Origin: Clostridia bacterium | Lineage (GTDB): Bacteria > Bacillota > Clostridia > Oscillospirales > CAG-272 | Direction of reading: 5' to 3' | DNA: 8,823 nt | NCBI GenBank assembly: GCA_017556845.1 | Contig: JAFYMA010000028.1 | Coordinates: forward strand, 1 to 8,823 | Part shown: piece after piece, positions 1 through 6,649 of the stretch | How positions within the stretch are numbered: position 1 is the stretch's first letter | Layout: every line of letters begins with the position of its first letter | Program-made: the position numbers and the translations under genes | Notes under the pieces: generated by a model | The model's input: only the letters and a program-made list of their open reading frames with translations | Database searches by the model: none | Told to the model about the DNA's origin: nothing

Positions 1-129
1 GTCTATCAAACGAAGCATCTCACGCACAAGAATATTTCTTTTTCTGTCAAGCAGCTCATAACCGTTTTCGGCAAGCGCAAGAGATTTTTTTAAATTTATC
101 AGATTGCCTTTAGTTGGGGCTAAAGCCAT
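1..129 (-). CDS. atpD: V-type ATPase subunit D (central shaft), N-terminal part
   Basis: Only the first 43 codons lie in the window; the gene continues off the left edge. The translation begins MALAPTKGNLINLKKSLALA and goes on through ENGYELLDRKRNIL. This is the family hallmark of V/A-type subunit D: a PTKGNL-type start, a long helix, then a LLDRKR(N)IL motif. In this family D is the rotating coiled-coil shaft inside the A3B3 head and passes rotation to F, C and the K ring. The ATG at 127-129 is preceded by GGGAG (138-142, minus strand) with an 8-nt gap. It starts 18 nt after the stop of subunit B, so it is read from the same transcript. The family is usually about 200-220 residues, so roughly four fifths is missing. 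Identity is confident despite the short length because the motif is highly characteristic. Confidence 0.93.
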   Translation of the reverse strand, partial: MALAPTKGNLINLKKSLALAENGYELLDRKRNILVREMLRLID

Positions 130-147
130 TTTCGCTTCTCCCTTTCG

Positions 148-1524
148 TTATTTTTTTCTGAAATACTTCTCTATCGTAGGCTTTTTGATCCTGTCAAGCT
201 CGCTTTCGTCAAAGGCTGAAAGAAGATCCCAGCCAAGATCGAGCGACTCCTGCATTGATCGGTTTTCTTCGGAGGATTGGTTGATAAACTCCTCTTCAAA
301 CCGCTTTCCGAACTTGATATACTTTTTATCCTTTTCGGAAAGCTCCTCTTCGCCGATTACGGATGAAAGAGCTCTTGCGTCTACCACCTTTGCATACATT
401 GAAAAAAGCTGGTTTGCAAGCTCTGAATGGTCTTCTCTTGTATATCCTTCTCCTATGCAGTCCTTCATAAGTCTTGAAAGCGACGGCAATACCGCGACGG
501 GCGGATATATTCCCTTTGATGAAAGTGCTCTGTCAAGAACTATCTGACCTTCCGTTATATACCCCGTAAGGTCGGGCACGGGATGTGTTATGTCATCGTT
601 GGGCATCGTCAGTATCGGAAGCTGCGTTACGGAGCCCTCCTTACCCTTTATTATTCCTGCTCTTTCGTAAAGAGAGGCAAGGTCAGAATATAAATATCCC
701 GGATATCCCTTCCTTCCGGGTATTTCGCCCTTCGACGAGCTGAATTCACGCACCGCCTCGGCATACGAGGTCATATCCGTCATAATTACGAGTATATGCA
801 TTCCAAGCTCATAAGCAAGATATTCTGCTGCGGTGAGAGCACAGCGAGGGGTAAGTATTCTTTCAATAACGGGGTCTGATGAAAGGTTGAGGAACATTAC
901 GACTCTCGATGAAACTCCCGCTCTTGAAAATGAAGCCTTGAAATACTCCGCAACGTCGGCACTTACGCCCATTGAGGCGAAAACGATAGCAAATCTGTCA
1001 TCGTCAACTCCCTGCAAATGCGCCTGCCGAACTATCTGCGAGGCAAGCTCGTTATGCTTCATACCCGCGCCGGTAAATATGGGCAGCTTCTGCCCTCTTA
1101 TAAGCGTTGACATAACGTCGATAGACGATATGCCCGTAGCTATATAATCTCTCGGGTATTCGCGGGCTATGGGATTTATCGGCAAGCTGTTTATGTCACA
1201 GACCTTATCTGCAAATATCTCTCCCAATCCGTCTATCGGCACGCCTGCGCCGTTGAATGTTCTGCCGAGTATCTCAACAGAAAGAGGCATTTGCATAGGA
1301 TGCCCCTTGAGTCTCGTTTTTACATTGTGCAAGGAAAGAGAGCGAGTACCCTCAAACACCTCTATAACGACACGTCTGCCGTCTATCTGTATAACTCTTC
1401 CCTGCCTGCTTGTGCCGTCAGAAAGAACTATCTGGCACATTTCTTCATAGGAAACGTTATCTATATTATCAAGGACGATCAACGAGCCGTTGATCTCCTT
1501 TGCACCCAAATATTCGACTATCAT
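148..1524 (-). CDS. atpB: V-type ATPase subunit B (regulatory, non-catalytic head subunit)
   Basis: 458 residues, the usual length for the family. B alternates with A in the hexameric head and contributes to the nucleotide interfaces without doing catalysis itself. The N-terminal beta-barrel covers about residues 1-75, followed by GHPMQMPLSVEILGR. As expected for B, the P-loop position is degenerate: TGAGMKHNE at 151-159 has no GKT. Other landmarks are ALTAAEYLAYE (229-239), VIMTDMTSYAEA (246-257), EIPGRKGYPGYLY (267-279), PDLTGYITEGQI (317-328) and LPSLSRL (346-352). Arg351 lies at the position of the arginine finger given to the A-subunit site (Arg350 in Enterococcus hirae NtpB, from memory). 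The ATPase alpha/beta signature at 341-350 reads PPVAVLPSLS, with Ala344 where Asp, Asn or His is usual. The ATG is preceded by AAGGAA (1532-1537) with a 7-nt gap. It starts 45 nt after the A stop. Confidence 0.98.
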   Translation of the reverse strand: MIVEYLGAKEINGSLIVLDNIDNVSYEEMCQIVLSDGTSRQGRVIQIDGRRVVIEVFEGTRSLSLHNVKTRLKGHPMQMPLSVEILGRTFNGAGVPIDGLGEIFADKVCDINSLPINPIAREYPRDYIATGISSIDVMSTLIRGQKLPIFTGAGMKHNELASQIVRQAHLQGVDDDRFAIVFASMGVSADVAEYFKASFSRAGVSSRVVMFLNLSSDPVIERILTPRCALTAAEYLAYELGMHILVIMTDMTSYAEAVREFSSSKGEIPGRKGYPGYLYSDLASLYERAGIIKGKEGSVTQLPILTMPNDDITHPVPDLTGYITEGQIVLDRALSSKGIYPPVAVLPSLSRLMKDCIGEGYTREDHSELANQLFSMYAKVVDARALSSVIGEEELSEKDKKYIKFGKRFEEEFINQSSEENRSMQESLDLGWDLLSAFDESELDRIKKPTIEKYFRKK

Positions 1525-1542
1525 TTATAAGTTCCTTCCCTT

Positions 1543-1561
1543 CGCCGCATCAGGTACGGCG
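1543..1561 (-). other. Small hairpin in the A-B intergenic gap
   Basis: On the minus strand CGCCGTA pairs with TGCGGCG around the 5-nt loop CCTGA: 7 bp including one G-T wobble. It sits in the 45-nt gap between the A stop and the B ribosome binding site, the longest gap in the operon. No T-run follows, so it is not a factor-independent terminator. A role in mRNA processing, or in keeping the B ribosome binding site open, is inference only. Confidence 0.45.
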
Positions 1562-1569
1562 GGTTCTTG

Positions 1570-3330
1570 TCAGATGTCTCTGCCGAAGGCTGAGAGCTTT
1601 TCGTCGATCTCTTTTATGTACAGATCGAATTTATCGTTCCTGTCGTTTTCAACCTCATACTTCATCGTTGTGAGCTTTTCAAACAGTCCCGTTGACATTA
1701 TGTCGGATATGGGAACCTGCTGCTGCACAAGCGACTGAGCTTTATCGTACAGATGAAGAATAACGCCCATCATAAGCTTTTGCTTTTTAAGCGGAACGTA
1801 CGTATCCTCTGCGTGAAAAGCGTTCTGCTGTAAAAAACCGACACGTATAACACGTGATATTTCGATAATGAGCTTTTGCTCGTCAGGCAAAACATCGGAG
1901 CCGATAAGTCTTACTATTTCTATAAGTCCGTCTTCCTCGTTCAGAAGTGACATTATGCGCTTTCTGTACGTTACGAAGTCTGCGCCCTGCTTTTGCTCAT
2001 ACCATTTATCAAGATCGGAATAATACTCCGTATAGCTCTGCATCCAGTTTATAGCAGGATAGTGGCGTTGATACGCAAGGCTTTTATCGAGCGCCCAGAA
2101 GCACCTTGTAAATCTTTTGGTGTTCTGAGTAACGGGCTCGGAAAAATCCGCACCCTGCGGAGATACTGCGCCTATAAGCGTTACAGAGCCCTCGTCACCA
2201 CCGAGCGTTCTGACGTATGATGCACGCTCGTAAAAATCCGAAAGACGTGAGGGTAGATATGCGGGAAATCCCTCTTCTGCGGGCATTTCCTCAAGACGTC
2301 CGCTTATTTCGCGCAAAGCTTCAGCCCAGCGTGACGTTGAGTCTGCCATCATTGCAACGTGATAGCCCATATCACGGTAATATTCGGCAATCGTAACTCC
2401 GGTATATATTGACGCCTCTCTTGCCGCAACGGGCATATTGGAGGTATTCGCTATAAGCACCGTTCTATCGGTCATAGGGCGGTTCGTTTTAGGGTCGATC
2501 AGATGAGAAAACTCGTCAAGCACCTGACACATTTCGTTTCCTCTTTCTCCGCATCCGACGTATACGATAATGTCTGCATCGCACCATTTTGCAAGCTGGT
2601 GCTGTGTCATCGTCTTACCAGAGCCAAAGCCGCCGGGAATTGCCGAAGCACCGCCCTTTGCCACGGGAAACAGTGAGTCAATAACTCTTTGTCCCGTGAT
2701 AAGCGGAATTGACGGCGGTATTTTTTCTTTTATCGGTCGAGGTGTTCTTATCGGCCAGTGCTGTGACATTTTCAAAGGTAACGTATGAGCGCCTGGCAGC
2801 TCTACCTGAGCAAGAACATCGTCAAGTGTGTATTCTCCCGATACGGCTACGTTATGTGCAAAGCCGTTCACGCCGTACGGAACAAGACATTTATGCTTTA
2901 TAACGGGTGTTTCGTTTATTACGGCAAAGATCTGTCCCTGCTTTACCTCGTCACCCTCGGAAATGAGCATTTCAACGCTCCACTTTTTTTCATTTGATTC
3001 TTCGCCGTATCCGATGTTTATAAATGCACCCTGCTTTTCAAACATATCGTCAAGCGGCCTTCCTATGCCGTCGAAAATGTTTGATAAAAGTCCCGGGCCT
3101 AAAAGCAAAGCCATAGCGTTTCCGCTTCCGACAACAGGCTCGCCCGCCTTTAATCCCACGGTGTCCTCGTATACCTGTATCGTAGTAAACTCCGAGCTTA
3201 CGGCAATTACCTCACCTATAAGGCGCTTATTGCCTACGTATACCATTTCCTGCATAGAAAACGGAACGCTTCCCTTAACGGTGACAACGGGACCGTTAAT
3301 GCCGTAAACGGAATATATCATATCGTTCAT
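1570..3330 (-). CDS. atpA: V-type ATPase subunit A (catalytic)
   Basis: 586 residues, normal for the family. It hydrolyses or makes ATP at the A/B interfaces of the head. In order: an N-terminal beta-barrel (about 1-70); SNIFDGIGRPL (83-93); the non-homologous 'bulge' insert that separates A from F-type beta (about 110-190); the Walker A loop GGFGSGKT (233-240) with Lys239 and Thr240; GCGERGNE (259-266), in which Glu262 is the expected catalytic carboxylate and Arg263 its neighbour; Walker B around AMMADSTSRWAE (326-337) with Asp330; and GDEGSVT (378-384). The ATPase alpha/beta signature at 425-434 is PAINWMQSYT, ending in Thr434 rather than the usual Ser. The C-terminal helical domain (about 440-586) is complete. 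The first ATG (3328-3330) has AAAGGA (3341-3346) 10 nt upstream; Met4 would be 19 nt away, so Met1 is preferred. It starts 20 nt after the E stop. All visible active-site residues are intact. Confidence 0.99.
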   Translation of the reverse strand: MNDMIYSVYGINGPVVTVKGSVPFSMQEMVYVGNKRLIGEVIAVSSEFTTIQVYEDTVGLKAGEPVVGSGNAMALLLGPGLLSNIFDGIGRPLDDMFEKQGAFINIGYGEESNEKKWSVEMLISEGDEVKQGQIFAVINETPVIKHKCLVPYGVNGFAHNVAVSGEYTLDDVLAQVELPGAHTLPLKMSQHWPIRTPRPIKEKIPPSIPLITGQRVIDSLFPVAKGGASAIPGGFGSGKTMTQHQLAKWCDADIIVYVGCGERGNEMCQVLDEFSHLIDPKTNRPMTDRTVLIANTSNMPVAAREASIYTGVTIAEYYRDMGYHVAMMADSTSRWAEALREISGRLEEMPAEEGFPAYLPSRLSDFYERASYVRTLGGDEGSVTLIGAVSPQGADFSEPVTQNTKRFTRCFWALDKSLAYQRHYPAINWMQSYTEYYSDLDKWYEQKQGADFVTYRKRIMSLLNEEDGLIEIVRLIGSDVLPDEQKLIIEISRVIRVGFLQQNAFHAEDTYVPLKKQKLMMGVILHLYDKAQSLVQQQVPISDIMSTGLFEKLTTMKYEVENDRNDKFDLYIKEIDEKLSAFGRDI

Positions 3331-3350
3331 ATCAAGAAATTCCTTTAAAT

Positions 3351-3953
3351 TTATCTTACCGATACGGTAAGTCCCGAATGATTAACGAAATACTCTCTTT
3401 GCGAAGACAGCTTTTCGTCAAGGGTTTCATCAACGAGCTTATACAGTATTCTGTCATAGCCTCTTATGCCGCCTATGCGGATGCTTTTATCGCTCTCTAC
3501 ACTGCAATACTTACCAAACGCCTTTTTGATCTCATCTGAGTAGATAAGATCCTCTTGTCTTACGTAAAGAGTGATCCGGTTACTTTCCAAAGCGGAAGCA
3601 ATTGCCTTTGCAGATGCGCAAAGAAGAGGCAGGTATTCATCAGTTTTCGTGAACTGCCGCAGCTTTTTTTCTGCACGTTGTATTATCTCGTCTGTCATTT
3701 CGGTGCGCAGCCTTACAAGCTCGTCACGCGCATTTTTGTGCTTTACGGAAAGCTCGTAAGATATCCTTGCGCTTCCTTCCTGCACCTTATGCATTACATA
3801 TTTTCTTGCCAATGCCTCGTAAGAAGCCCTCGCTTCTGATAGCTGTGCTTCCTTATACTGATCCATTTCCTTTTGCAAAGCACGGCTTTCCTGCTCGGAC
3901 TGCATACGGATATCATCAAGTAAGGCGTTGACTCTTTCATTTATATCAGGCAT
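3351..3953 (-). CDS. atpE: V-type ATPase subunit E (peripheral stalk)
   Basis: 200 residues, typical for subunit E. E pairs with the G/H-type coiled coil to form the peripheral stalks that stop the A3B3 head from turning with the shaft. About residues 1-100 are a charged helix (for example EQESRALQKEMDQYKEAQ), and the C-terminal half is a mixed alpha/beta domain that ends with GGIRGYDRILYKLVDETLDE (about 163-182). This matches the family's GG-x-D-N-T-like cap that binds the top of the head, here with Asp-Glu-Thr (DET) where Asp-Asn-Thr is common. The ATG shares one base with the F stop (TAATG), and AGGAG (3964-3968) lies 10 nt upstream inside the end of F. E is therefore both coupled and self-primed. 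The N-terminal half alone is low complexity, but position and the C-terminal cap make the call firm. Confidence 0.93.
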   Translation of the reverse strand: MPDINERVNALLDDIRMQSEQESRALQKEMDQYKEAQLSEARASYEALARKYVMHKVQEGSARISYELSVKHKNARDELVRLRTEMTDEIIQRAEKKLRQFTKTDEYLPLLCASAKAIASALESNRITLYVRQEDLIYSDEIKKAFGKYCSVESDKSIRIGGIRGYDRILYKLVDETLDEKLSSQREYFVNHSGLTVSVR

Positions 3954-4261
3954 TATACCTTTACTCCTATTGCATCACGGACGTATTTTTTGATAGAATC
4001 CTTTGATCTGCCCGCACTGTGTCTGTCGGGTATTTCAACGATCAAAGGACGACGGCGGTTGAGCTTTATATCATATATAAGCTCAGGACACATGGGCACA
4101 AGACGCTCTGTAATAAGCAAAATTCCTATGCTTTCATCCTGTGCCGCCTGCTCTATACGGGATCTTACGGCATTTGGAGAATGAACAACAACGCCGTCTA
4201 TTCCCGCAAGACGCATTCCCGTAACGGTATCAATATTATCGCTGATAACGAAAAACTTCAT
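3953..4261 (-). CDS. atpF: V-type ATPase subunit F (central stalk; ntpG in Enterococcus naming)
   Basis: 102 residues, the usual size. F binds the D shaft and stabilises or regulates rotation. It shows the Rossmann-like fold of the family: MKFFVISDNIDTVTGMRLAG (strand, turn, helix); a central strand IGILLITERL (about 45-54) with the ITE motif; then PLIVEIPDRH (72-81) and a C-terminal helix SKDSIKKYVRDAIGVKV. The IP-D/S-H and AIG(V/I) segments are good family marks. The ATG follows the K stop after a single base (TAA-T-ATG), and I see no Shine-Dalgarno sequence in the preceding 25 bases, so translation probably depends on ribosomes finishing K. The stop overlaps the E start by one base. E. hirae has the order K-E-C-F; here F sits directly between K and E. 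Confidence 0.93.
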   Translation of the reverse strand: MKFFVISDNIDTVTGMRLAGIDGVVVHSPNAVRSRIEQAAQDESIGILLITERLVPMCPELIYDIKLNRRRPLIVEIPDRHSAGRSKDSIKKYVRDAIGVKV

Positions 4262-4262
4262 A

Positions 4263-4712
4263 TTAAAGCTTATTGAGTATCAGGATAGAAACGAGAAGTC
4301 CGTAAAGAGCGATACCTTCACCGAGAGCAACGAAGATAAGAGCCTTACCGAATGCCTTGGGGTCCTCTGACGTAGCGCCGATAGCTGCAGGTGCGGCAGA
4401 TGCAACGGCGATACCGCCGCCGATACCCGCAAGGCTCGTTACGAGCGCCGCTGCGATATATCCAAGACCTACGGAAATGTCACCTTCACTCTTTTCCTGC
4501 ACCTGAGATTCCTCAACGGGCGCACCTTCTTCAGCTGCCGATACGGCGAACGTGCATACGGTGCTGAGAGCAAAAATGCAGATAAAGCATACGAGCTGAC
4601 GCATAAACGCAGTCTTTACGGAAAGTCCTCTTGCAACACGGCTTATAGAATAAATTACGGTTGCAAGAATAAGAACGAAGGGTACTGTCATTGAAAGAAT
4701 TTGAATAAGCAT
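4263..4712 (-). CDS. ntpK: V-type ATPase membrane rotor subunit K (c-ring subunit) with N-terminal extension
   Basis: 149 residues. K subunits form the rotating ring that carries ions past subunit I. Two parts are visible. The C-terminal hairpin (about 80-149) is a clear c-subunit: glycine/alanine-rich helix GYIAAALVTSLAGIGGGIAV, polar loop GATSEDPKAFG (112-122), then a second helix with LGEGIALYGLL (130-140), where Glu132 is the ion-carrying carboxylate. The N-terminal part has a membrane helix (about 6-24), a basic loop (SRVARGLSVK), and a second hydrophobic stretch (about 38-59) ending in VSAAEEGAP, which looks like a signal-peptide cleavage region. An acidic linker (61-78) follows. This is not the tandem duplicated hairpin of E. 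hirae NtpK. The ATG has GAGGA (4719-4723) 6 nt upstream; Met37 has no ribosome binding site. It lies 34 nt after the I stop. Confidence 0.95.
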   Translation of the reverse strand: MLIQILSMTVPFVLILATVIYSISRVARGLSVKTAFMRQLVCFICIFALSTVCTFAVSAAEEGAPVEESQVQEKSEGDISVGLGYIAAALVTSLAGIGGGIAVASAAPAAIGATSEDPKAFGKALIFVALGEGIALYGLLVSILILNKL

Positions 4713-4729
4713 ATTAGTTCCTCATTTCT

Positions 4730-4743
4730 GCCGTTGTAACGGC
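4730..4743 (-). other. Small hairpin between I and K
   Basis: On the minus strand GCCGT-TACA-ACGGC forms a perfect 5-bp stem with a 4-nt loop; the repeat is symmetric over 6+6 bases. It lies in the 34-nt gap just after the I stop and about 6 nt before the K ribosome binding site (4719-4723). No T-run follows, so it is not a terminator. K is the most abundant subunit of the complex, so a role as a stability or processing element is plausible but unproven. Confidence 0.45.
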
Positions 4744-4746
4744 ATA

Positions 4747-6648
4747 TTATTTTTCTTTTGCCGCAACGGGCATATACGGTTCGCCTTCACCCTTGAAGAA
4801 GCGTGAAAACATTTCATAAAATTCAAGTCTTAACACCTGTATTCCTACAAGCAATGCTTCAAGACACATAACGAGTGCGTTTCCGAATATAAGTATCAGA
4901 ACGTACGGAACACCTGATGACATTTCTGCAAGCGTGAATACGACCTTCATCATTCCTGCGTGCACGAGTATAAACGCTCCGACTCGCAAAAACGACATCG
5001 TATTCGTAACATAGCTGAGCGCCGTTTCAAAAAGCTCGAAAAACGTCTGCATGGCGAAATCCGCAACCGTCTGCCCTTCCTCAAGAGGCTTTTTGCGTTC
5101 GAAGATACGAATAAGCGGCTCTGAGAAGAATATCAGCACCAGACTTACGATTATTGCAGGTATTGCTATTGCGGAAGCGTTTTTAAACAGAAGCAGCGAT
5201 AAAACGCTTACGTAAAATACTATACCGCACAGACCGTTCGCCGAGAAGACTGCGTGCAGTGCTTTCTTCTGCTTTATACACGAAAAGATATTCATAAGTA
5301 TTGACGCCAAAACAAGCACGACTCCCGCACCGACAGCACCGTATATGAGCATTTGCGTCGTTTCGGGCTTCATAACGTCAACGGGCTTTTCGGAAAAGCC
5401 GATAGATCTGAACATCGGATCGAGCAGCTCCTCAAATCCGAATACCGAGCCGTATATCACGCCGAAAACGGCTGACGATATACCGCACGGGATAAGTATT
5501 TTTCCAAGCGGCATTTTTTTAAGATGCCACATAAGCGCTCCTATGATCGCAAGGACAAGCCCCTGACCGAGATCTCCGAACATCACGCCGAACAAAAGCG
5601 TATACGTAAATGCAACAAAAGGCGTCGGGTCAGGCTCGTTGTAAGACGGCAAGCCGTACATCTGAACGTAAAACTCGTACGGGCGTGCCAGGATATTGTT
5701 TTTGAGCTTTACGGGCGGAGAAAACTTTGTATCCTTGCCTACCGCTTCAACCGTGCATTCCATACCGTCAACGTCGTCAAACAGAGTTCTGAACGTTTCA
5801 CCGTCTGCTTCCGGGCACCAGCCGCATATAATAAATCTGTCTCGGTAAATGCCTACGTATTTGTGTATCTCATAGCGTTCCTTTCTTGCTATGACACACG
5901 CAAGCATACGGGAAAATCTTTCTTCCTCCTCAACAAGCGCATCTACCCTTTCATTTTCAAGCCTTTTCAATTCATCCTTAAGTGACTGAACGGTATTTCC
6001 GAGAGTTTCATATACTTTCTTCGGAGTTCCGCTGTGCTCTGTTATCGAAAGCTCCTGGAAATACAGACTTGAAAATATTCTGTTTGCCTCCTCGGCAAGT
6101 ATTTTCGGAGCAAAGTACACTCCGTAGCACAATTCGGATGAAATTGCCGCGGGGAAAAATATGATCTCCTTGTCGGAATAATGATTTTTAAATTTTTCGT
6201 AGCCCGACACAGCCATAACGCCAAACCGCGCCACCGTATACTCACAGGCAAATATCTTTTCAAGATCAACGTCAAGATCTTTAAAATGCGATATTATCTG
6301 CCTTGATTTTTCGTTTTCCTCTATCAGCGCTTTAAGTCTTACTATTTCCTTATCGGCAATCTCACGCTCTGCGGTGCATTTTGCTATGTATCCGTTTATA
6401 TCCTCGTCGGATATAAGCGGATCGTCCTGCCCGCTCGGAACGTCGTTGCGCATTATTGCATACAATGCGCTTTCCATAGCCGTATATGGATTTTCGCCCT
6501 TCATCGGCAAAAATGAGCTTGTATCGGAATAGAATTTTCCAAGCTCGTCCGGCTGAAAGACTCCTGTACAGACAAGGCGTGACAGTGCCGTATCTATCTG
6601 CGATACGTCGCCTGCGATGCTGACGCTGCACATTTTGCAAACAGACAT
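4747..6648 (-). CDS. ntpI: V-type ATPase subunit I (stator a-subunit, membrane ion channel)
   Basis: 633 residues, within the family range (about 600-700). Subunit I anchors the peripheral stalks and forms the two half-channels facing the K ring. The cytoplasmic half (1 to about 335) has alpha/beta lobes joined by long coiled coils (about 85-120 and 215-260). The membrane half (about 341-612) opens with the family motif PTPFVAFTYTLLFGVMFGDL (341-360), then GQG, and has about seven or eight hydrophobic stretches (roughly 343-376, 383-404, 432-455, 468-488, 491-510, 550-573, 578-606). The key segment ETALSYVTNTMSFLRVGAF (541-559) carries Arg555, the conserved arginine opposite the ring carboxylate. 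A second conserved arginine region is VGIQVLRLEFYEMF (601-614), with Arg607. It ends GEGEPYMP. The ATG is one base after the C stop (TGA-G-ATG), with a strong GGAGG (6655-6659) 6 nt upstream inside the end of C. Confidence 0.98.
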   Translation of the reverse strand: MSVCKMCSVSIAGDVSQIDTALSRLVCTGVFQPDELGKFYSDTSSFLPMKGENPYTAMESALYAIMRNDVPSGQDDPLISDEDINGYIAKCTAEREIADKEIVRLKALIEENEKSRQIISHFKDLDVDLEKIFACEYTVARFGVMAVSGYEKFKNHYSDKEIIFFPAAISSELCYGVYFAPKILAEEANRIFSSLYFQELSITEHSGTPKKVYETLGNTVQSLKDELKRLENERVDALVEEEERFSRMLACVIARKERYEIHKYVGIYRDRFIICGWCPEADGETFRTLFDDVDGMECTVEAVGKDTKFSPPVKLKNNILARPYEFYVQMYGLPSYNEPDPTPFVAFTYTLLFGVMFGDLGQGLVLAIIGALMWHLKKMPLGKILIPCGISSAVFGVIYGSVFGFEELLDPMFRSIGFSEKPVDVMKPETTQMLIYGAVGAGVVLVLASILMNIFSCIKQKKALHAVFSANGLCGIVFYVSVLSLLLFKNASAIAIPAIIVSLVLIFFSEPLIRIFERKKPLEEGQTVADFAMQTFFELFETALSYVTNTMSFLRVGAFILVHAGMMKVVFTLAEMSSGVPYVLILIFGNALVMCLEALLVGIQVLRLEFYEMFSRFFKGEGEPYMPVAAKEK

Positions 6649-6649
6649 C

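Noticed and set aside
104..547. Plus-strand open frame of 147 codons at the left end
   Set aside because: It is antisense to the highly conserved subunit B gene, is Ser-rich and low in complexity, and has no ribosome binding site or family motif.
903..1074. Loss of the P-loop in subunit B as a sign of decay
   Set aside because: B subunits of V-type ATPases normally lack a working GKT P-loop; the rest of the protein is intact.
2828..3307. Plus-strand open frame of 159 codons inside subunit A
   Set aside because: It is antisense to the conserved N-terminal part of A, with the Ser/Pro/Thr-rich composition typical of a shadow frame.
4374..4604. Met37 as the true start of K
   Set aside because: It would give a neat signal peptide plus hairpin protein, but nothing like a Shine-Dalgarno lies before it, while Met1 has GAGGA at 6 nt.
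1543..4743. Intergenic hairpins as factor-independent terminators
   Set aside because: Neither hairpin is followed by a T-run on the minus strand, and genes of the same complex continue directly after each.
5524..5985. Plus-strand open frame of 153 codons inside subunit I
   Set aside because: It is antisense to subunit I, highly basic, with no recognisable domain or upstream signals.
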